From JACKJP01 sp050249695 (GTDB taxonomy: Bacteria; Pseudomonadota; Alphaproteobacteria; Rhizobiales; Tepidamorphaceae): a stretch of DNA of 64,000 nucleotides. The stretch is taken from positions 1 through 64,000 of the forward strand of contig JBFWQA010000002.1 in NCBI GenBank assembly GCA_050249695.1, written 5' to 3'. The position numbers were made by a program, and so were the translations under genes. Positions within the stretch are counted from its first letter, which is position 1, and each line of letters opens with the position of its first letter. Positions 32,626 through 42,353 of the stretch are shown here, piece after piece. The notes beneath the pieces were generated by a model, which searched no databases, was not told the DNA's origin, and saw nothing but the letters and a program-made list of their open reading frames with translations.

Positions 32626-33649
32626 ACAGAAGCCGCAGGCCCTCGTCATATTTTCCGGGGGGAATACTGAGCCGGAGATCGGGCGCGAACCAGGGATTTT
32701 CCGGCCCGAAGGTTTCGCACAGCCAGTCGAACATGACGCCGACCGCGCGGTTCTCGAGCCGCTGCGTCAGGGCGATGCCGTAGATCGGCACACGCACGTG
32801 GACATCGAGATCCAGCGGGATCGCCGCGGGCTCGACGCATGAATAGCTGCCGAGAAGACCGACACCGAGGCCGGACTTCACCATCATACCGTAGGTGAAC
32901 ATGCTGTCGGAGGAGAAGCGGATGCGTCCCTTCCGGCAGACCTTCAGCCAGTCCTCCCACAATCCTGTACGCGCCGCGTAATAATCGGACTGGATGATGT
33001 CGTGGCAATCCAGATTGCTGCGCAACGGCAGACCTCGCCTGTCGACATAGTCGCGCGTGGCGACAGGAATGAAATGGAGATAGCCGAGTTCCCGGGTCGT
33101 CACTTCCGGAGACTCCGCCTTCATGAAACCGACCATGAGATCGGTCTGGTTTTCCTTCAGGTCGACCAGATTGTTGGGCAGCCGGAAATCGACATCGACT
33201 TCCGGGTGCATTGCCACGAAATCGCGCATCGCCGGCGCGCCGAAGAAGCCCGCAAGGCCTTCGGTAATCGACACGCGCACCCGCCCGCGGGGAATTTTCG
33301 CGGTGGACGAAATATCGCTGGAGATATTGTGAATCGCAAAATCGAGGTCGGCCACCCGGCGCGCCAGATTCTGCCCCTCGGCCGTCAGCTGCACGCCGTG
33401 ATTGGTGATCACCAGAAGCCGCGACCTGACGACGTCCTGCAACCGCTCGACGGCGCGCGCGACCGTCGGCTGGCTGACGCCCAGTTCCTCGGCAGCCCTT
33501 GCGAAGGCCCCGTTCTTTGCAACGGAAAGGAAGATGTGAAGTTCGCGCCAGATCGGCTGGCTGAGCGTTCCCGGTGTCTCGAGCAGGCCCTTCGTCCGCA
33601 AGGCCTGGTTCGGGTCGAAGGGATGAATATTCTCTTTTGAATCCGACAT
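32615..33649 (-). CDS. LysR-family transcriptional regulator
   Basis: A 344-residue LysR-type regulator. I chose the internal ATG (MSDSKENIHPF). About 30 residues precede the winged helix, so the helix-turn-helix (FLSVAKNGAFARAAEELGVSQPTVARAVERLQ) lies at roughly 40-75, giving an unusually long N-terminal extension. The effector domain begins near GRVRVSITEGLAGFFGAPAMRDF and ends in a conventional second lobe. The target is unknown. It faces away from the alpha/beta hydrolase gene and converges with the GNAT pair. Confidence 0.88.
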   Translation of the reverse strand: MSDSKENIHPFDPNQALRTKGLLETPGTLSQPIWRELHIFLSVAKNGAFARAAEELGVSQPTVARAVERLQDVVRSRLLVITNHGVQLTAEGQNLARRVADLDFAIHNISSDISSTAKIPRGRVRVSITEGLAGFFGAPAMRDFVAMHPEVDVDFRLPNNLVDLKENQTDLMVGFMKAESPEVTTRELGYLHFIPVATRDYVDRRGLPLRSNLDCHDIIQSDYYAARTGLWEDWLKVCRKGRIRFSSDSMFTYGMMVKSGLGVGLLGSYSCVEPAAIPLDLDVHVRVPIYGIALTQRLENRAVGVMFDWLCETFGPENPWFAPDLRLSIPPGKYDEGLRLLFNL

Positions 33650-33792
33650 GACCACCCCGTCCCTGGGCAGCAAAAAACAAAGTATACCCGAGGCGACTAT
33701 GCGACGACTCCCACCGTCGATCAATCAACGTCAACGGGATCGGAATGCGCGCAGAGGAGCGAACAGCCGGGTTCAGGCTTGAAAACGTAAGG

Positions 33793-34695
33793 TTAACCGG
33801 CCGTTAACGATGTATTGAGAAAGTTTTCCAGCCCGTCCATGAACACGTCCAGACGATCATGGTGCAGCCAGTGGCCGGCGTTTTCCACCATGGTTACACG
33901 CGCATTGCGGAAATGCGCGGCGCGGCCGTCCTCGCGCGGATCGGTCGCCCAGCTCTTTTCTCCATATACGTGCCAGACAGGACAGGTGATCTGGTTCCAC
34001 AGCCGGTGAATCTCCGCATCCGCGAGGTCCAGGGGCGGCATCGGCACGAAAGCGGGATCGTAGAGCCAGCTGACGGTGCCGTCCTCATTGCGGCGCACGC
34101 CGGTCTCGGTCAGATGGACAAGGTGTTCCCTGGACAGCTGAGGATGGGCCTCGCGCATGCGCGCCATCGCCTCATCGACGTCCTTCATGACACGCGGCGG
34201 CCTGCTCGCCGCCCGGCGGCGCTGCCCGACCCATTCCTGCAGCCGGGCTTCCAGCGGACGGGTCTCGCGCTCGGCGATCTGGCGGGGCGACCGGCCGAGC
34301 CCCTCGATCGCCACGAGCCGTTCCACACGTTCGGGAAACAGGCCGCAATAGCGGATCGCGATATTGCCGCCGAGCGAATGCCCGATGATCACGGGCTTCT
34401 CAGCGTTCAGTTCGTCCATCAGCGCGGCAAAGTCGAGGACGTTGTCCATGACCGAATAGGAGCCGTCGCTGACGCGGTCGCTCCAGCCGTGACCGCGCAG
34501 GTCGTGGGCGATCACCCGATAGCGGCCGGCAAGGCGGGGGGCGATCCAGTCCCAGCTGCGCTTCTGGTCACGCCCGCCATGCACGAGGAAAAGAAGCGGC
34601 GCTTCGGGGTCGCCCCACTCGGCATAGGAAAGCGTCAGTCGCTGGGAACGGAAGGTCCTGAACGCACGCGGTTCCGGCAGATTGCTGGCGCTCAT
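33793..34695 (-). CDS. Alpha/beta hydrolase
   Basis: A 300-residue alpha/beta-hydrolase-fold protein. The oxyanion motif LVHGGRDQKRSWD, the DLRGHGWSD segment, the nucleophile elbow GHSLGG with its serine, and the C-terminal GHWLHHDRLDVFMDGLENFL with the catalytic His are visible; the acid is probably the Asp near KSWATDPRED. It could be an esterase, epoxide hydrolase or thioesterase; no more precise call is safe. It is divergent from hemA across 165 bp. Confidence 0.88.
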   Translation of the reverse strand: MSASNLPEPRAFRTFRSQRLTLSYAEWGDPEAPLLFLVHGGRDQKRSWDWIAPRLAGRYRVIAHDLRGHGWSDRVSDGSYSVMDNVLDFAALMDELNAEKPVIIGHSLGGNIAIRYCGLFPERVERLVAIEGLGRSPRQIAERETRPLEARLQEWVGQRRRAASRPPRVMKDVDEAMARMREAHPQLSREHLVHLTETGVRRNEDGTVSWLYDPAFVPMPPLDLADAEIHRLWNQITCPVWHVYGEKSWATDPREDGRAAHFRNARVTMVENAGHWLHHDRLDVFMDGLENFLNTSLTAG

Positions 34696-34860
34696 CGGCG
34701 GCCCGCGCCCGGGGCCCGCTTGACATGCATCATTACGCGGGCCTCTCCATGCACGCTATGAAAGCGCGTCACATTGTCATGGCCGGCCGAAGGCGGGTTC
34801 AAATCCGGCGCGCGGACCGATAATGTGGCGCGCAGACGGAACGTCAAAGGGCTCGGTGAC

Positions 34861-36102
34861 ATGAGTTTCGATTACAACAGGGTTTTCGCGGACGCAATCG
34901 CGTCGCTGCACCAGGAAAGCCGCTACCGGGTCTTTGCCGATATCGAACGCATCGCCGGGCAGTTTCCGCGCGCGACCCTGCGCCGCGATGGTGTCGCACG
35001 CGATATCACGGTCTGGTGCTCGAACGACTATCTCGGCATGGGACAGCATCCGGTCGTGATGCAGGCTTTTCTCGACACCGCCAAACGCAACGGCATCGGC
35101 GCGGGAGGGACCCGCAACATCTCCGGCACGCATCATCCCGTCGTCCTCCTGGAGGAAGAACTCGCAGACCTCCACGGCAAGGCCGGCGCACTCGTCTTCT
35201 CCTCGGGCTTCGTTTCCAACGAGGCGGCGATATCGACGATCGCCCGCCTGTTGCCGGGCTGCGTCATCTTCTCCGACGCGCTCAATCATGCATCCATGAT
35301 CGCGGGCATCCGCAACGCGGGCTGCGAACGCAGGATCTTCCGTCACAACGATATGGAGCATCTTGAAACCCTGCTGAAGGCCGAACCGGCCGACCGGCCC
35401 AAACTCATCGCCTTCGAATCGGTCTATTCGATGGATGGCGACGTGGCGCCGATCCACGCGATCTGCGACCTCGCCGAGAAATACGGCGCGATGACCTATA
35501 TCGACGAAGTCCATGCCGTCGGCATGTATGGCGCGCGGGGCGGAGGCGTTTCGGAGCAGGTCGGCGCCGCGCACCGGATCGACGTCATCGAGGGAACGCT
35601 GGCCAAGGCGTTCGGCTGCATGGGTGGCTATATCGCGGCATCGAAGGATATCGTCGACGCCGTCCGCTCCTATGCCGCCGGGTTCATCTTCACAACGACC
35701 ATGCCGCCGGCCATCGCCGCGGCCGCCCGCGCCGCGATCGCGCATCTGAAGGTTTCCGGCATCGAGCGCGCCGGCCAGCAACGCCAGGCGCAGCGCACCA
35801 AGGACGAGCTGGCCAGGCGCGGCCTGCCGGTCATGGCCTCGGAGACGCATATCGTGCCGGTGCTCGTCGGCAATCCGGCGCTCGCCAAGGCGGCGACCGA
35901 CCGGTTGCTGGAACATCACTGCATCTACATCCAGCCGATCAACTACCCGACCGTTCCGCGCGGCACCGAACGGCTCAGGATCACGCCGGGCCCGCTGCAT
36001 GACGACCGGCTGATCGAGGCGCTTGCCGACGCGCTGGTGGAAACCTGGCATCACCTGAAGCTGCCCTTCACGACGATGCCGGACGCCGCAGCCGCCGAAT
36101 AG
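34861..36102 (+). CDS. hemA: 5-Aminolevulinate synthase
   Basis: A 413-residue PLP enzyme that condenses glycine and succinyl-CoA to 5-aminolevulinate, the C4 route of heme synthesis used by alphaproteobacteria. The ATG follows AGGGCTCGGTGAC. Diagnostic parts are WCSNDYLGMGQHP, GIGAGGTRNISGTHH, YIDEVHAVGMYG with the PLP aspartate, and the Schiff-base Lys249 in GTLAKAFGCMGG. A degenerate FNR-like site (TTGACATGCATCAT) lies 128 bp upstream. The link with the adjoining cytochrome oxidase cluster is functional, since cbb3 oxidase needs several hemes. Confidence 0.96.
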   Translation: MSFDYNRVFADAIASLHQESRYRVFADIERIAGQFPRATLRRDGVARDITVWCSNDYLGMGQHPVVMQAFLDTAKRNGIGAGGTRNISGTHHPVVLLEEELADLHGKAGALVFSSGFVSNEAAISTIARLLPGCVIFSDALNHASMIAGIRNAGCERRIFRHNDMEHLETLLKAEPADRPKLIAFESVYSMDGDVAPIHAICDLAEKYGAMTYIDEVHAVGMYGARGGGVSEQVGAAHRIDVIEGTLAKAFGCMGGYIAASKDIVDAVRSYAAGFIFTTTMPPAIAAAARAAIAHLKVSGIERAGQQRQAQRTKDELARRGLPVMASETHIVPVLVGNPALAKAATDRLLEHHCIYIQPINYPTVPRGTERLRITPGPLHDDRLIEALADALVETWHHLKLPFTTMPDAAAAE

Positions 36103-36104
36103 GC

Positions 36105-36302
36105 TCAGGCGGCGCCGTCCTTGCCTTCCCCCGTATCGTCGCCGGGCCGGGATGCTTCCGGCAGATCGTCGTCGGACAGAACGCGCAGCGCCGCGCCATC
36201 CAGATCGTCGAACTGACCCGACTTCATCGACCACAGGAAGGCAGCCAGACCGACGAGGCCGAGCAGCAGGGCGATGGGAATGAGAACGAGCAGGATATTC
36301 AT
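36105..36302 (-). CDS. ccoS: cbb3-type oxidase assembly protein CcoS/FixS
   Basis: A 65-residue protein with one transmembrane helix (MNILLVLIPIALLLGLVGLAAFLW), the family's SGQFDDLDGAALRVL segment right after it, and an acidic tail. CcoS helps insert heme/copper into the cbb3 catalytic subunit. It is last in the ccoNOQPGHIS order, 49 bp from ccoI. The internal ATG is chosen because it starts directly at the helix. Confidence 0.93.
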   Translation of the reverse strand: MNILLVLIPIALLLGLVGLAAFLWSMKSGQFDDLDGAALRVLSDDDLPEASRPGDDTGEGKDGAA

Positions 36303-36351
36303 CTGTTCACAATAGCCTGCTTGCAGGGCGGCCGAAAGCGCGCGCGGCCCC

Positions 36352-38529
36352 TCAGGCGCGGCGAGCGCGCAGCGCGTTGAGCGTGACAAGAACCGAAGAA
36401 CCCGACATCGCCAGCGCCGCGATGAGCGGCGTTACGAGCCCGGCAATGGCAATCGGCACGGCCAGCGCGTTGTAGATCACGGCCAGCCAGAGATTGCCGC
36501 CCATGATGCCGCGTGCCTTGCGCGCAAGCGCATGCGCCTCCACGACCGGCCGAAGGGAGTTGCCAAGAAAGACGCCGTCGGCGGCGGCCTGGCTGATATG
36601 GGCGGCCGTCACCGGCGACAGGGAGACGTGCGCGGCGGCAAGCGCGGGGGCATCGTTGAGGCCGTCGCCGACCATCAGCACCTTGCGGCCCTCAGCCTTC
36701 AGGGCCTCGATTCGGGCGATCTTCGCCTGCGGATCGACGCCGGCCCGCCAGTTCTCGACGCCCAGCATCCCGGCGATCTCGGCGACGGCGGGGGCACGAT
36801 CGCCGGAAAGAATCTCGATCGCCAGGCCCCGCGCGCGAAGCGCAGCGACAGAATCGACCGCATCGGCACGCAGATGCTGGCGTACCGGAATGGCGGTCAC
36901 CTGCGGGCCGATGGCGAGCCAGACGAGACTGTCGCCGGCATGCACCGATTCCATTGCCTGCCGTGCGTCTTCCGCGACACCGCAGAAGCCGGCGGAGCCG
37001 AGCCGGACCTCGACACCCTCCAGCACGCCCGAGACACCGCAGCCGGGAGTTTCCTTGAGGGCGTCGGGCGCCGGACCGGTGGCAAGCGCCTGTAAAGAGG
37101 CGGCCAGCGGATGGCGGCTGGCGCGAGCGAGATGCCCGGCCACCGCCTTCTCGCGCGCCGGAAGCCCGTCCACACCCGCCAGCGGCAACGGCAATGTCAG
37201 CGTCCCCGTCTTGTCGAAGACGACGGTGTCGATCTCCGCCAGGCGTTCGATCGCGTCGCCCGCGTTGAGTAGCAGCCCGGCCCTGAACATCGCTCCTGAA
37301 GACACGACCTGCACGGCGGGGATCGCCAGGCCCAGCGCACAGGGGCAGGTGATGATCAGGACGGCGATCGCGATCACCAGGGAGTGCTCCCAGCCGGCGC
37401 CCGCGATCAGCCAGCCAAGGAATGTCAGCGCCGCGGCCGTGTGCACCAACGGGGCGTAAAGGGAGGCCGCCTTGTCGGCTAGTGCCACCCGACCCGTCTT
37501 GGCCGCATAGGCATTGTCGAGGAGCTTCTGGACCTCGTCGATGAGCATGCCCTTGGCAGCGGCGGTTACGGTTACGGTGAGCGGACCAGAAAGATTGAGC
37601 GTGCCGGCATAAACCATGTCGCCGGCTTCAACCTTCATCGGCATGGTTTCGCCGGTAACCATCGAACAGTCGACTTCGGATGTCCCGCTGGCGACAGCGC
37701 CGTCGACGGCGATGCGCTCTCCAGCTGCGACGGCGACCCTGTCGCCGGGATCGATGGCGGAAACCGGCACCTCGACGACGGAACCGTCGGGACGGATGCG
37801 GCGGGCGCTATCGGCGCGCAGGCTGGCGAGGTTGACCGCCTGGGCGCGAGTGCGGCGGCGCATGTTCTGTTCCAGGTAGCGGCCCGTCAGCAGAAAGAAG
37901 ATCAGCATCACGGCGCTGTCGAAATAGGCGTGCTCGGCATGCTGGAAGGTCTGGAACAGGCTCATGGCGACCGCCAGCGTGATGCCGATCGCAATCGGCA
38001 CATCCATATTGACGCTGCGCTTTCTGATGGCCCGGAACGCCGACAGGTAAAAGGGCTGGCCGGAATAGGCGAGCGTCGGCAACGCGATGAGCGCCGAGAT
38101 CAGATGAAACAGATCGCGCGTTTCAGGCGTGATATCGCTGGCGTTACCCCACCAGACGGACACCGACAGCAGCATGATGTTCATGGCCGCGAAGGCGGCA
38201 ACCGCCAGCCGGCGCAGCAGGTCGGACGCCTCCCGGGCCTCGGCGGTCTCGGCGCCCGCCGCGTCGAAGGGACGCGCCTGGTAGCCGAGCGCCTCGACCT
38301 TGTCGATGATCCCCGCCGGGTCGAGCGCCCCCTCCAGCCATTCGACCGCCAGCCGGCGGTTGGTGAAATTCAGCCGGACGCGGGTGACGCCCGGCATCTT
38401 CCCGACCCCTTCCTCCAGCTTGCGCATGCAGCCGGCGCAGCGCACGCCTTCGACGGCGAAATCCATGTGCCGCCCCCCGTCACCGATCTCGGTGACGAAG
38501 CTGGTCAGATCGCGTTCATGCATGCCCAT
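36352..38529 (-). CDS. ccoI: Copper-exporting P1B-type ATPase CcoI/FixI
   Basis: A 725-residue heavy-metal P-type ATPase. An N-terminal HMA domain carries GVRCAGC near residue 28. Eight membrane helices follow, with the metal-site motif TCPCALGLA, the phosphorylation site DKTGTLTLP, the SRHPLA loop and the hinge GDGLNDAPAL. The FixI/CcoI group supplies copper on the periplasmic side for the cbb3 binuclear centre. It lies between ccoH and ccoS, as expected. Confidence 0.95.
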   Translation of the reverse strand: MGMHERDLTSFVTEIGDGGRHMDFAVEGVRCAGCMRKLEEGVGKMPGVTRVRLNFTNRRLAVEWLEGALDPAGIIDKVEALGYQARPFDAAGAETAEAREASDLLRRLAVAAFAAMNIMLLSVSVWWGNASDITPETRDLFHLISALIALPTLAYSGQPFYLSAFRAIRKRSVNMDVPIAIGITLAVAMSLFQTFQHAEHAYFDSAVMLIFFLLTGRYLEQNMRRRTRAQAVNLASLRADSARRIRPDGSVVEVPVSAIDPGDRVAVAAGERIAVDGAVASGTSEVDCSMVTGETMPMKVEAGDMVYAGTLNLSGPLTVTVTAAAKGMLIDEVQKLLDNAYAAKTGRVALADKAASLYAPLVHTAAALTFLGWLIAGAGWEHSLVIAIAVLIITCPCALGLAIPAVQVVSSGAMFRAGLLLNAGDAIERLAEIDTVVFDKTGTLTLPLPLAGVDGLPAREKAVAGHLARASRHPLAASLQALATGPAPDALKETPGCGVSGVLEGVEVRLGSAGFCGVAEDARQAMESVHAGDSLVWLAIGPQVTAIPVRQHLRADAVDSVAALRARGLAIEILSGDRAPAVAEIAGMLGVENWRAGVDPQAKIARIEALKAEGRKVLMVGDGLNDAPALAAAHVSLSPVTAAHISQAAADGVFLGNSLRPVVEAHALARKARGIMGGNLWLAVIYNALAVPIAIAGLVTPLIAALAMSGSSVLVTLNALRARRA

Positions 38530-38551
38530 GGCAATATGACCTCGGTGCGCG

Positions 38552-39052
38552 CTATTTCAGGAGCGCGCGGTTGACCGACGTGAAGACCAGTTCGTCGGCG
38601 GACCGGGCCTCGATGACGACGTCCCAGTTGCCGGCCGGCAGTGGCGGCATGGCTCCGGTGTAACGGCCCACCTCGGTCTCGCGCAGGATGATTTCGGCGT
38701 CCTTGGCCTCGGTCACCGGACTGCGGAAGATCGCCTTCACGGCAAGGCCCGTGGCGGGCGCCGACGTCTCCCCGAGCAATCTGACGGCAACACGGCCGGC
38801 GGCATTGTCGATATCGGCCTCGGCTTTCCATCCCGACGCGGCCTGAGCCTCCGCACGCGCCATGCTTTCGTTGAAACCGCGACCGGCCTCATAAGCGTTC
38901 GGCGCCTCGATGCCGGTGAATGTGGAAAGTGCAAACCACATCAACGCGACATTGGCGGCGGTGATCAGACCGAAGAACGCCACCAGCGCCCAGAAGACCA
39001 TCCAGCCGGTGATCCTGAAGCCCTGTTGCCTTGCCATCGCGCTCGCCTGCAT
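38552..39052 (-). CDS. ccoH: cbb3 oxidase assembly protein CcoH/FixH
   Basis: A 166-residue FixH-family protein: one N-terminal helix (ITGWMVFWALVAFFGLITAANVALMWFALS) and a periplasmic beta domain starting TGIEAPNAYEAGRGFNES, a block conserved in the family. It stabilises the cbb3 complex during assembly. It lies between ccoG and ccoI with short spacing on both sides. Confidence 0.93.
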   Translation of the reverse strand: MQASAMARQQGFRITGWMVFWALVAFFGLITAANVALMWFALSTFTGIEAPNAYEAGRGFNESMARAEAQAASGWKAEADIDNAAGRVAVRLLGETSAPATGLAVKAIFRSPVTEAKDAEIILRETEVGRYTGAMPPLPAGNWDVVIEARSADELVFTSVNRALLK

Positions 39053-39100
39053 TTCGATGTCTCCGTTGCGGTTCGGTTCAGTGGCTGCCGGTATCGAAGA

Positions 39101-40549
39101 TCAATCGACCGGCGCCTTGAAGAAGTCGGCGACCGAGCGCGAAACACCTGTCTCGCGATCCGTGATGGTGAAGGTGACGTCGGTGGAGGCGGCGAGTTTG
39201 GCGCCAACCGGGGCGAACATCAGGACCCTGACCTCATGCGTCGAGTCCGCCTCAACCGGAACGATCGGGTTGCCGTCAACCGTCTCGTCAACGCCGACGA
39301 TTTCCAGCCGCGCACCCTCTATGCCGGTGACGGCGACGGAGAAGCTGCGTTTCTGGTTCGACTTGTTGAGAAGCCGCATCGTGTAGCCGTTGCGGATCGA
39401 TCCGTCCGAGAGCGTCACGAACACGGGATTGCGGTCGTGCAGAACCGAGACGCCTTCGTGCTGCCGGGTCGCCAGCGCATACAGCATCAGACCGCCGACA
39501 ATGGCGATGATCGCCGCGTAGATCAGCGTGCGAGCGCGTATCGGGCGGTAGATCGGCGCCTTCCCCTGCTGGCGGCGCTCGATGTTCATGTCCGTGTCGT
39601 AGTAGATCAGGTTCCGCGGACGGCCGATCTTGTCCATGACGGTGTTGCACGCGTCGATGCACAGACCGCACTGGATGCATTCCAGCTGCAGGCCGTCGCG
39701 GATATCGATGCCTGTCGGGCACACGGCGACGCACTGAAAGCAATCGACACAGTCGCCGGCGCGTTCGCCCGCCGCCTGCGCCCGCGCGGCGTGCTTGACC
39801 GACATGCGCGGCTCGCCGCGATCGTGCCGGTAAGTGACGTTAAGTGCCCACTCATCCGTCAGCGCCGCCTGAATGCGCGGCCAGGGACACATGTAGACAC
39901 AGACCTGCTCGCGCATGAAACCGGCGAGGATATAGGTCGTGCCGGTGAGGATCGCGATCCACAGATAGGCAATGAGCGGCGCCTCGCCGGTGGCGAGGCT
40001 GCGCACCAGCGTGGGTGCGTCGGAAAAATACAGAACCCAGGCGCCGCCGGTCCACCATGCGATCAGCAACCAGATCACGTGCTTGGCCACCTTCTCGCCG
40101 ATCTTGGTCGCGGTCCAGGGCTCCTTGTCGAGCTTCATGCGCTCGCGCCTGTCGCCTTCGATCAGCCGCTCCACCGCATAGAACAGATCGGTCCAGACGG
40201 TCTGCGGGCACAGATATCCGCACCACAGGCGGCCGGCGACGGCGTTCATCAGGAACAGGATCATCGCGGCGAGGATCAGCAGACCGGTGAAGTAATAGAC
40301 TTCCTGCGGCCAGATCTCGATGAAGAAGAAATAGAAGCGGCGGCCGGGAATATCGACGAGGACCGCCTGATCGGGCGCGCCCGGTCCACGGTCCCAGCGC
40401 ACGAAGGGCAGGAGATAGTAGAGACCCAGGGCAAGGCCCATGATGGTCCATTTGATGGAGCGGAACGTGCCGGAGACCTTCTGCGGGAAGACCTTCTTGC
40501 GTGCGGCATAGAGGCTGCCGCCGCCAGCGCTGTCCGGTTCGGTCCGCAT
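39101..40549 (-). CDS. ccoG: Cytochrome oxidase accessory protein CcoG/FixG
   Basis: A 482-residue membrane iron-sulfur protein with five helices and two [4Fe-4S] sites: CVDCFQCVAVCP and CIQCGLCIDACN, near residues 255-300. Helical blocks include the WCGYLCPQTVW motif of the polyferredoxin NapH/CcoG family. The C-terminal domain is Ig-like. CcoG reduces Cu(II) during cbb3 biogenesis. It begins 22 bp after ccoP, so NOQP and GHIS probably share one transcript. Confidence 0.95.
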   Translation of the reverse strand: MRTEPDSAGGGSLYAARKKVFPQKVSGTFRSIKWTIMGLALGLYYLLPFVRWDRGPGAPDQAVLVDIPGRRFYFFFIEIWPQEVYYFTGLLILAAMILFLMNAVAGRLWCGYLCPQTVWTDLFYAVERLIEGDRRERMKLDKEPWTATKIGEKVAKHVIWLLIAWWTGGAWVLYFSDAPTLVRSLATGEAPLIAYLWIAILTGTTYILAGFMREQVCVYMCPWPRIQAALTDEWALNVTYRHDRGEPRMSVKHAARAQAAGERAGDCVDCFQCVAVCPTGIDIRDGLQLECIQCGLCIDACNTVMDKIGRPRNLIYYDTDMNIERRQQGKAPIYRPIRARTLIYAAIIAIVGGLMLYALATRQHEGVSVLHDRNPVFVTLSDGSIRNGYTMRLLNKSNQKRSFSVAVTGIEGARLEIVGVDETVDGNPIVPVEADSTHEVRVLMFAPVGAKLAASTDVTFTITDRETGVSRSVADFFKAPVD

Positions 40550-40571
40550 CGCTCCGCTCCAACTTCAGTGG

Positions 40572-41441
40572 TTACTGTCCGCCGCCAAGGCTGTGGACAT
40601 AGACGGCCAGCGACTTGATCGTGACTTCGTCGAGGCGACCGCCCCAGGCCGGCATGACGCCGCGACGACTGTTGGTGACGGTTTCGACAACAGTTGCCAG
40701 ATCGCCGCCGTAGAGCCAGATCGCGTCCTTCAGATTGGGGGCGCCCAGATCCTTGCTGCCGGCGGCGTCTTCACCGTGGCAAGCGGCGCAATTGTCGGCG
40801 AACAGCGTCTGACCTTCGGCGATGTCGGCGCCTTCGGTCGTCGTGCCCGACAGCGAGAGGACATAGGCCGCGACATTGCGGATCTGGCCACCCTCGAGAA
40901 TGCCGTCACGGCCGAAAGCCGGCATGTCGCTGATCCGCGTATCGTCATTCGCATCCCAGCGGATACCGTTCTCCAGCGTCGTGTGGATGTCTTCCAGCGT
41001 GCCGCCCCAGAGCCAGTCGTCGTCATTGAGGTTGGGATAGCCATGCCCGCCGGCCGCGCCCGAGCCGTGGCAGGGGGCGCAATTGTCGCCGAAGGCGGCT
41101 TCGCCGCTGGCCAGCGCGAACTGCAGGAAATCGGGATTGGACCGGATCTCCTCCAGTGAGGCCGTCGCCAGGCCGGCGCCATTGGTCGCCCGCAGGGCTT
41201 CCAGTTCACCCACCTCGCGCTGGACGCGAAGGCGGTCGGAATCGCCGAACACGCCCCGCGTGTAGTCGGTTACGAGCGGCCAGGCCGGATACACGATCCA
41301 ATAGGCGAAAGCCCAGATGCACGTCAGATAGAAGGTCCACAGCCACCAGCGCGGCAGCGGGTTGTTGAGCTCTCTGAGACCGTCCCATTCGTGCCCGGTC
41401 GTCTCGATGCCGCTCAGTTCGTCGATATGCTTGTTCGCCAT
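40572..41441 (-). CDS. ccoP: cbb3 oxidase diheme subunit CcoP/FixP
   Basis: A 289-residue membrane-anchored diheme cytochrome c. An N-terminal helix (WWLWTFYLTCIWAFAYWIVYPAWPL) is preceded by GIETTGHEWDGLRELNNPLP. Two CxxCH heme sites follow, CAPCHGSG and CAACHGED, with later Met ligands (DMPAF, VMPAWG). It passes electrons from the bc1 complex to CcoO and CcoN. The start is the internal ATG right after ccoQ; the stop of ccoQ is four bases upstream. Confidence 0.96.
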   Translation of the reverse strand: MANKHIDELSGIETTGHEWDGLRELNNPLPRWWLWTFYLTCIWAFAYWIVYPAWPLVTDYTRGVFGDSDRLRVQREVGELEALRATNGAGLATASLEEIRSNPDFLQFALASGEAAFGDNCAPCHGSGAAGGHGYPNLNDDDWLWGGTLEDIHTTLENGIRWDANDDTRISDMPAFGRDGILEGGQIRNVAAYVLSLSGTTTEGADIAEGQTLFADNCAACHGEDAAGSKDLGAPNLKDAIWLYGGDLATVVETVTNSRRGVMPAWGGRLDEVTIKSLAVYVHSLGGGQ

Positions 41442-41445
41442 GGTC

Positions 41446-41595
41446 TCAGTCCTCCCTGAGCGGGATGTTGGCGGCGTCGTCGAAACGCCTGCGATTGGCG
41501 GGCCAGAGCGCGTATACGAGCACACCCGCAAAGATGAGAACGAAGTAGAGAAGGCCCCAGGTCTGGGCGAAATGCGCCAGTGCGGTGTAGGTCAT
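41446..41595 (-). CDS. ccoQ: cbb3 oxidase subunit CcoQ/FixQ
   Basis: A 49-residue protein read directly from the DNA between ccoO and ccoP: MTYTALAHFAQTWGLLYF and on, ending PLRED. It has one transmembrane helix and the charged WPANRRRFDDAANIPL segment typical of CcoQ, which stabilises the complex. A GGGAGGCTGACG site precedes the ATG. Confidence 0.9.
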   Translation of the reverse strand: MTYTALAHFAQTWGLLYFVLIFAGVLVYALWPANRRRFDDAANIPLRED

Positions 41596-41607
41596 CGTCA
41601 GCCTCCC

Positions 41608-42342
41608 CTACCGGATGTTCAGATCGGCCTTGGCATCGAAGGTCGAAAAATCGACCAGCGTGCCAAGCATCTGCAGATAGGCGATCAGCGCGTCGAGTTC
41701 GGTGACCATCGCGGGGTTGCCGTCGAAGTCGCGGACGCTGACGCCGGGATAGCGCTCCTGCAGTGCGTCGACGCCGTCGCCGTCGGGATTGGCCTGGGCC
41801 TTGAGATCCTGGACGGCGGCTTCGATCATCGCCGCGTCATAGGGGACGCCGACGATGGCGTTGGCTTTCAGATCGGCGGCGATCTGCCGCGTATCGAGCC
41901 GGGCCTTGGCCAGGAACGGATAGCCCGGCATGATCGAAGCGGGCACGACATCGCGCGGATTGACCAGATGGGCACGGTGCCAATCGTCCGAATACTTGCC
42001 GCCGACGCGGGCGAGATCGGGTCCGGACCGCTTGGAGCCCCATTGGAACGGATGGTCATACATGCTTTCGGCCGCGAGGCTGTAGTGGCCGTATCGCTCC
42101 ACCTCATCGCGCAGGGTGCGGATCATCTGGCTGTGACAGGTGTAGCAGCCCTCGCGGATATAGATGTTACGGCCGGCCAGCTCGAGCGGAGTATAGGGAC
42201 GCATCCCGTCAACTTTCTCGATGGTCGACTTCAGGTAGAAGTTGGGCACCAGTTCCACCAGCCCGCCGATCGCGACGACGATCAGAATGCCGACGACCAG
42301 AACGATGGAGTTCTTCTCGAAGATTTCGTGTTTGTTCATCAT
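41608..42342 (-). CDS. ccoO: cbb3 oxidase monoheme subunit CcoO/FixO
   Basis: A 244-residue membrane-anchored cytochrome c. One N-terminal helix (SIVLVVGILIVVAIGGLVELVPNF) is followed by the heme site CYTCHSQMI, the GSKRSGPDLARVGGKYSDDWHRAHL block, the Met-ligand region PASIMPGYPFL, and the C-terminal LDALIAYLQMLGT. It is the second subunit gene, 11 bp after ccoN. Confidence 0.97.
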   Translation of the reverse strand: MMNKHEIFEKNSIVLVVGILIVVAIGGLVELVPNFYLKSTIEKVDGMRPYTPLELAGRNIYIREGCYTCHSQMIRTLRDEVERYGHYSLAAESMYDHPFQWGSKRSGPDLARVGGKYSDDWHRAHLVNPRDVVPASIMPGYPFLAKARLDTRQIAADLKANAIVGVPYDAAMIEAAVQDLKAQANPDGDGVDALQERYPGVSVRDFDGNPAMVTELDALIAYLQMLGTLVDFSTFDAKADLNIR

Positions 42343-42353
42343 CGCCCGTCTCC

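Noticed and set aside
34720..34733. FNR/FixK box upstream of hemA
   Set aside because: TTGACATGCATCAT departs from the consensus in both half-sites; too weak to list as a site, though hemA control by FixK/FNR is plausible.
39026..40618. A 530-codon plus-strand open frame over ccoG
   Set aside because: Antisense shadow; ccoG on the other strand has both ferredoxin motifs.
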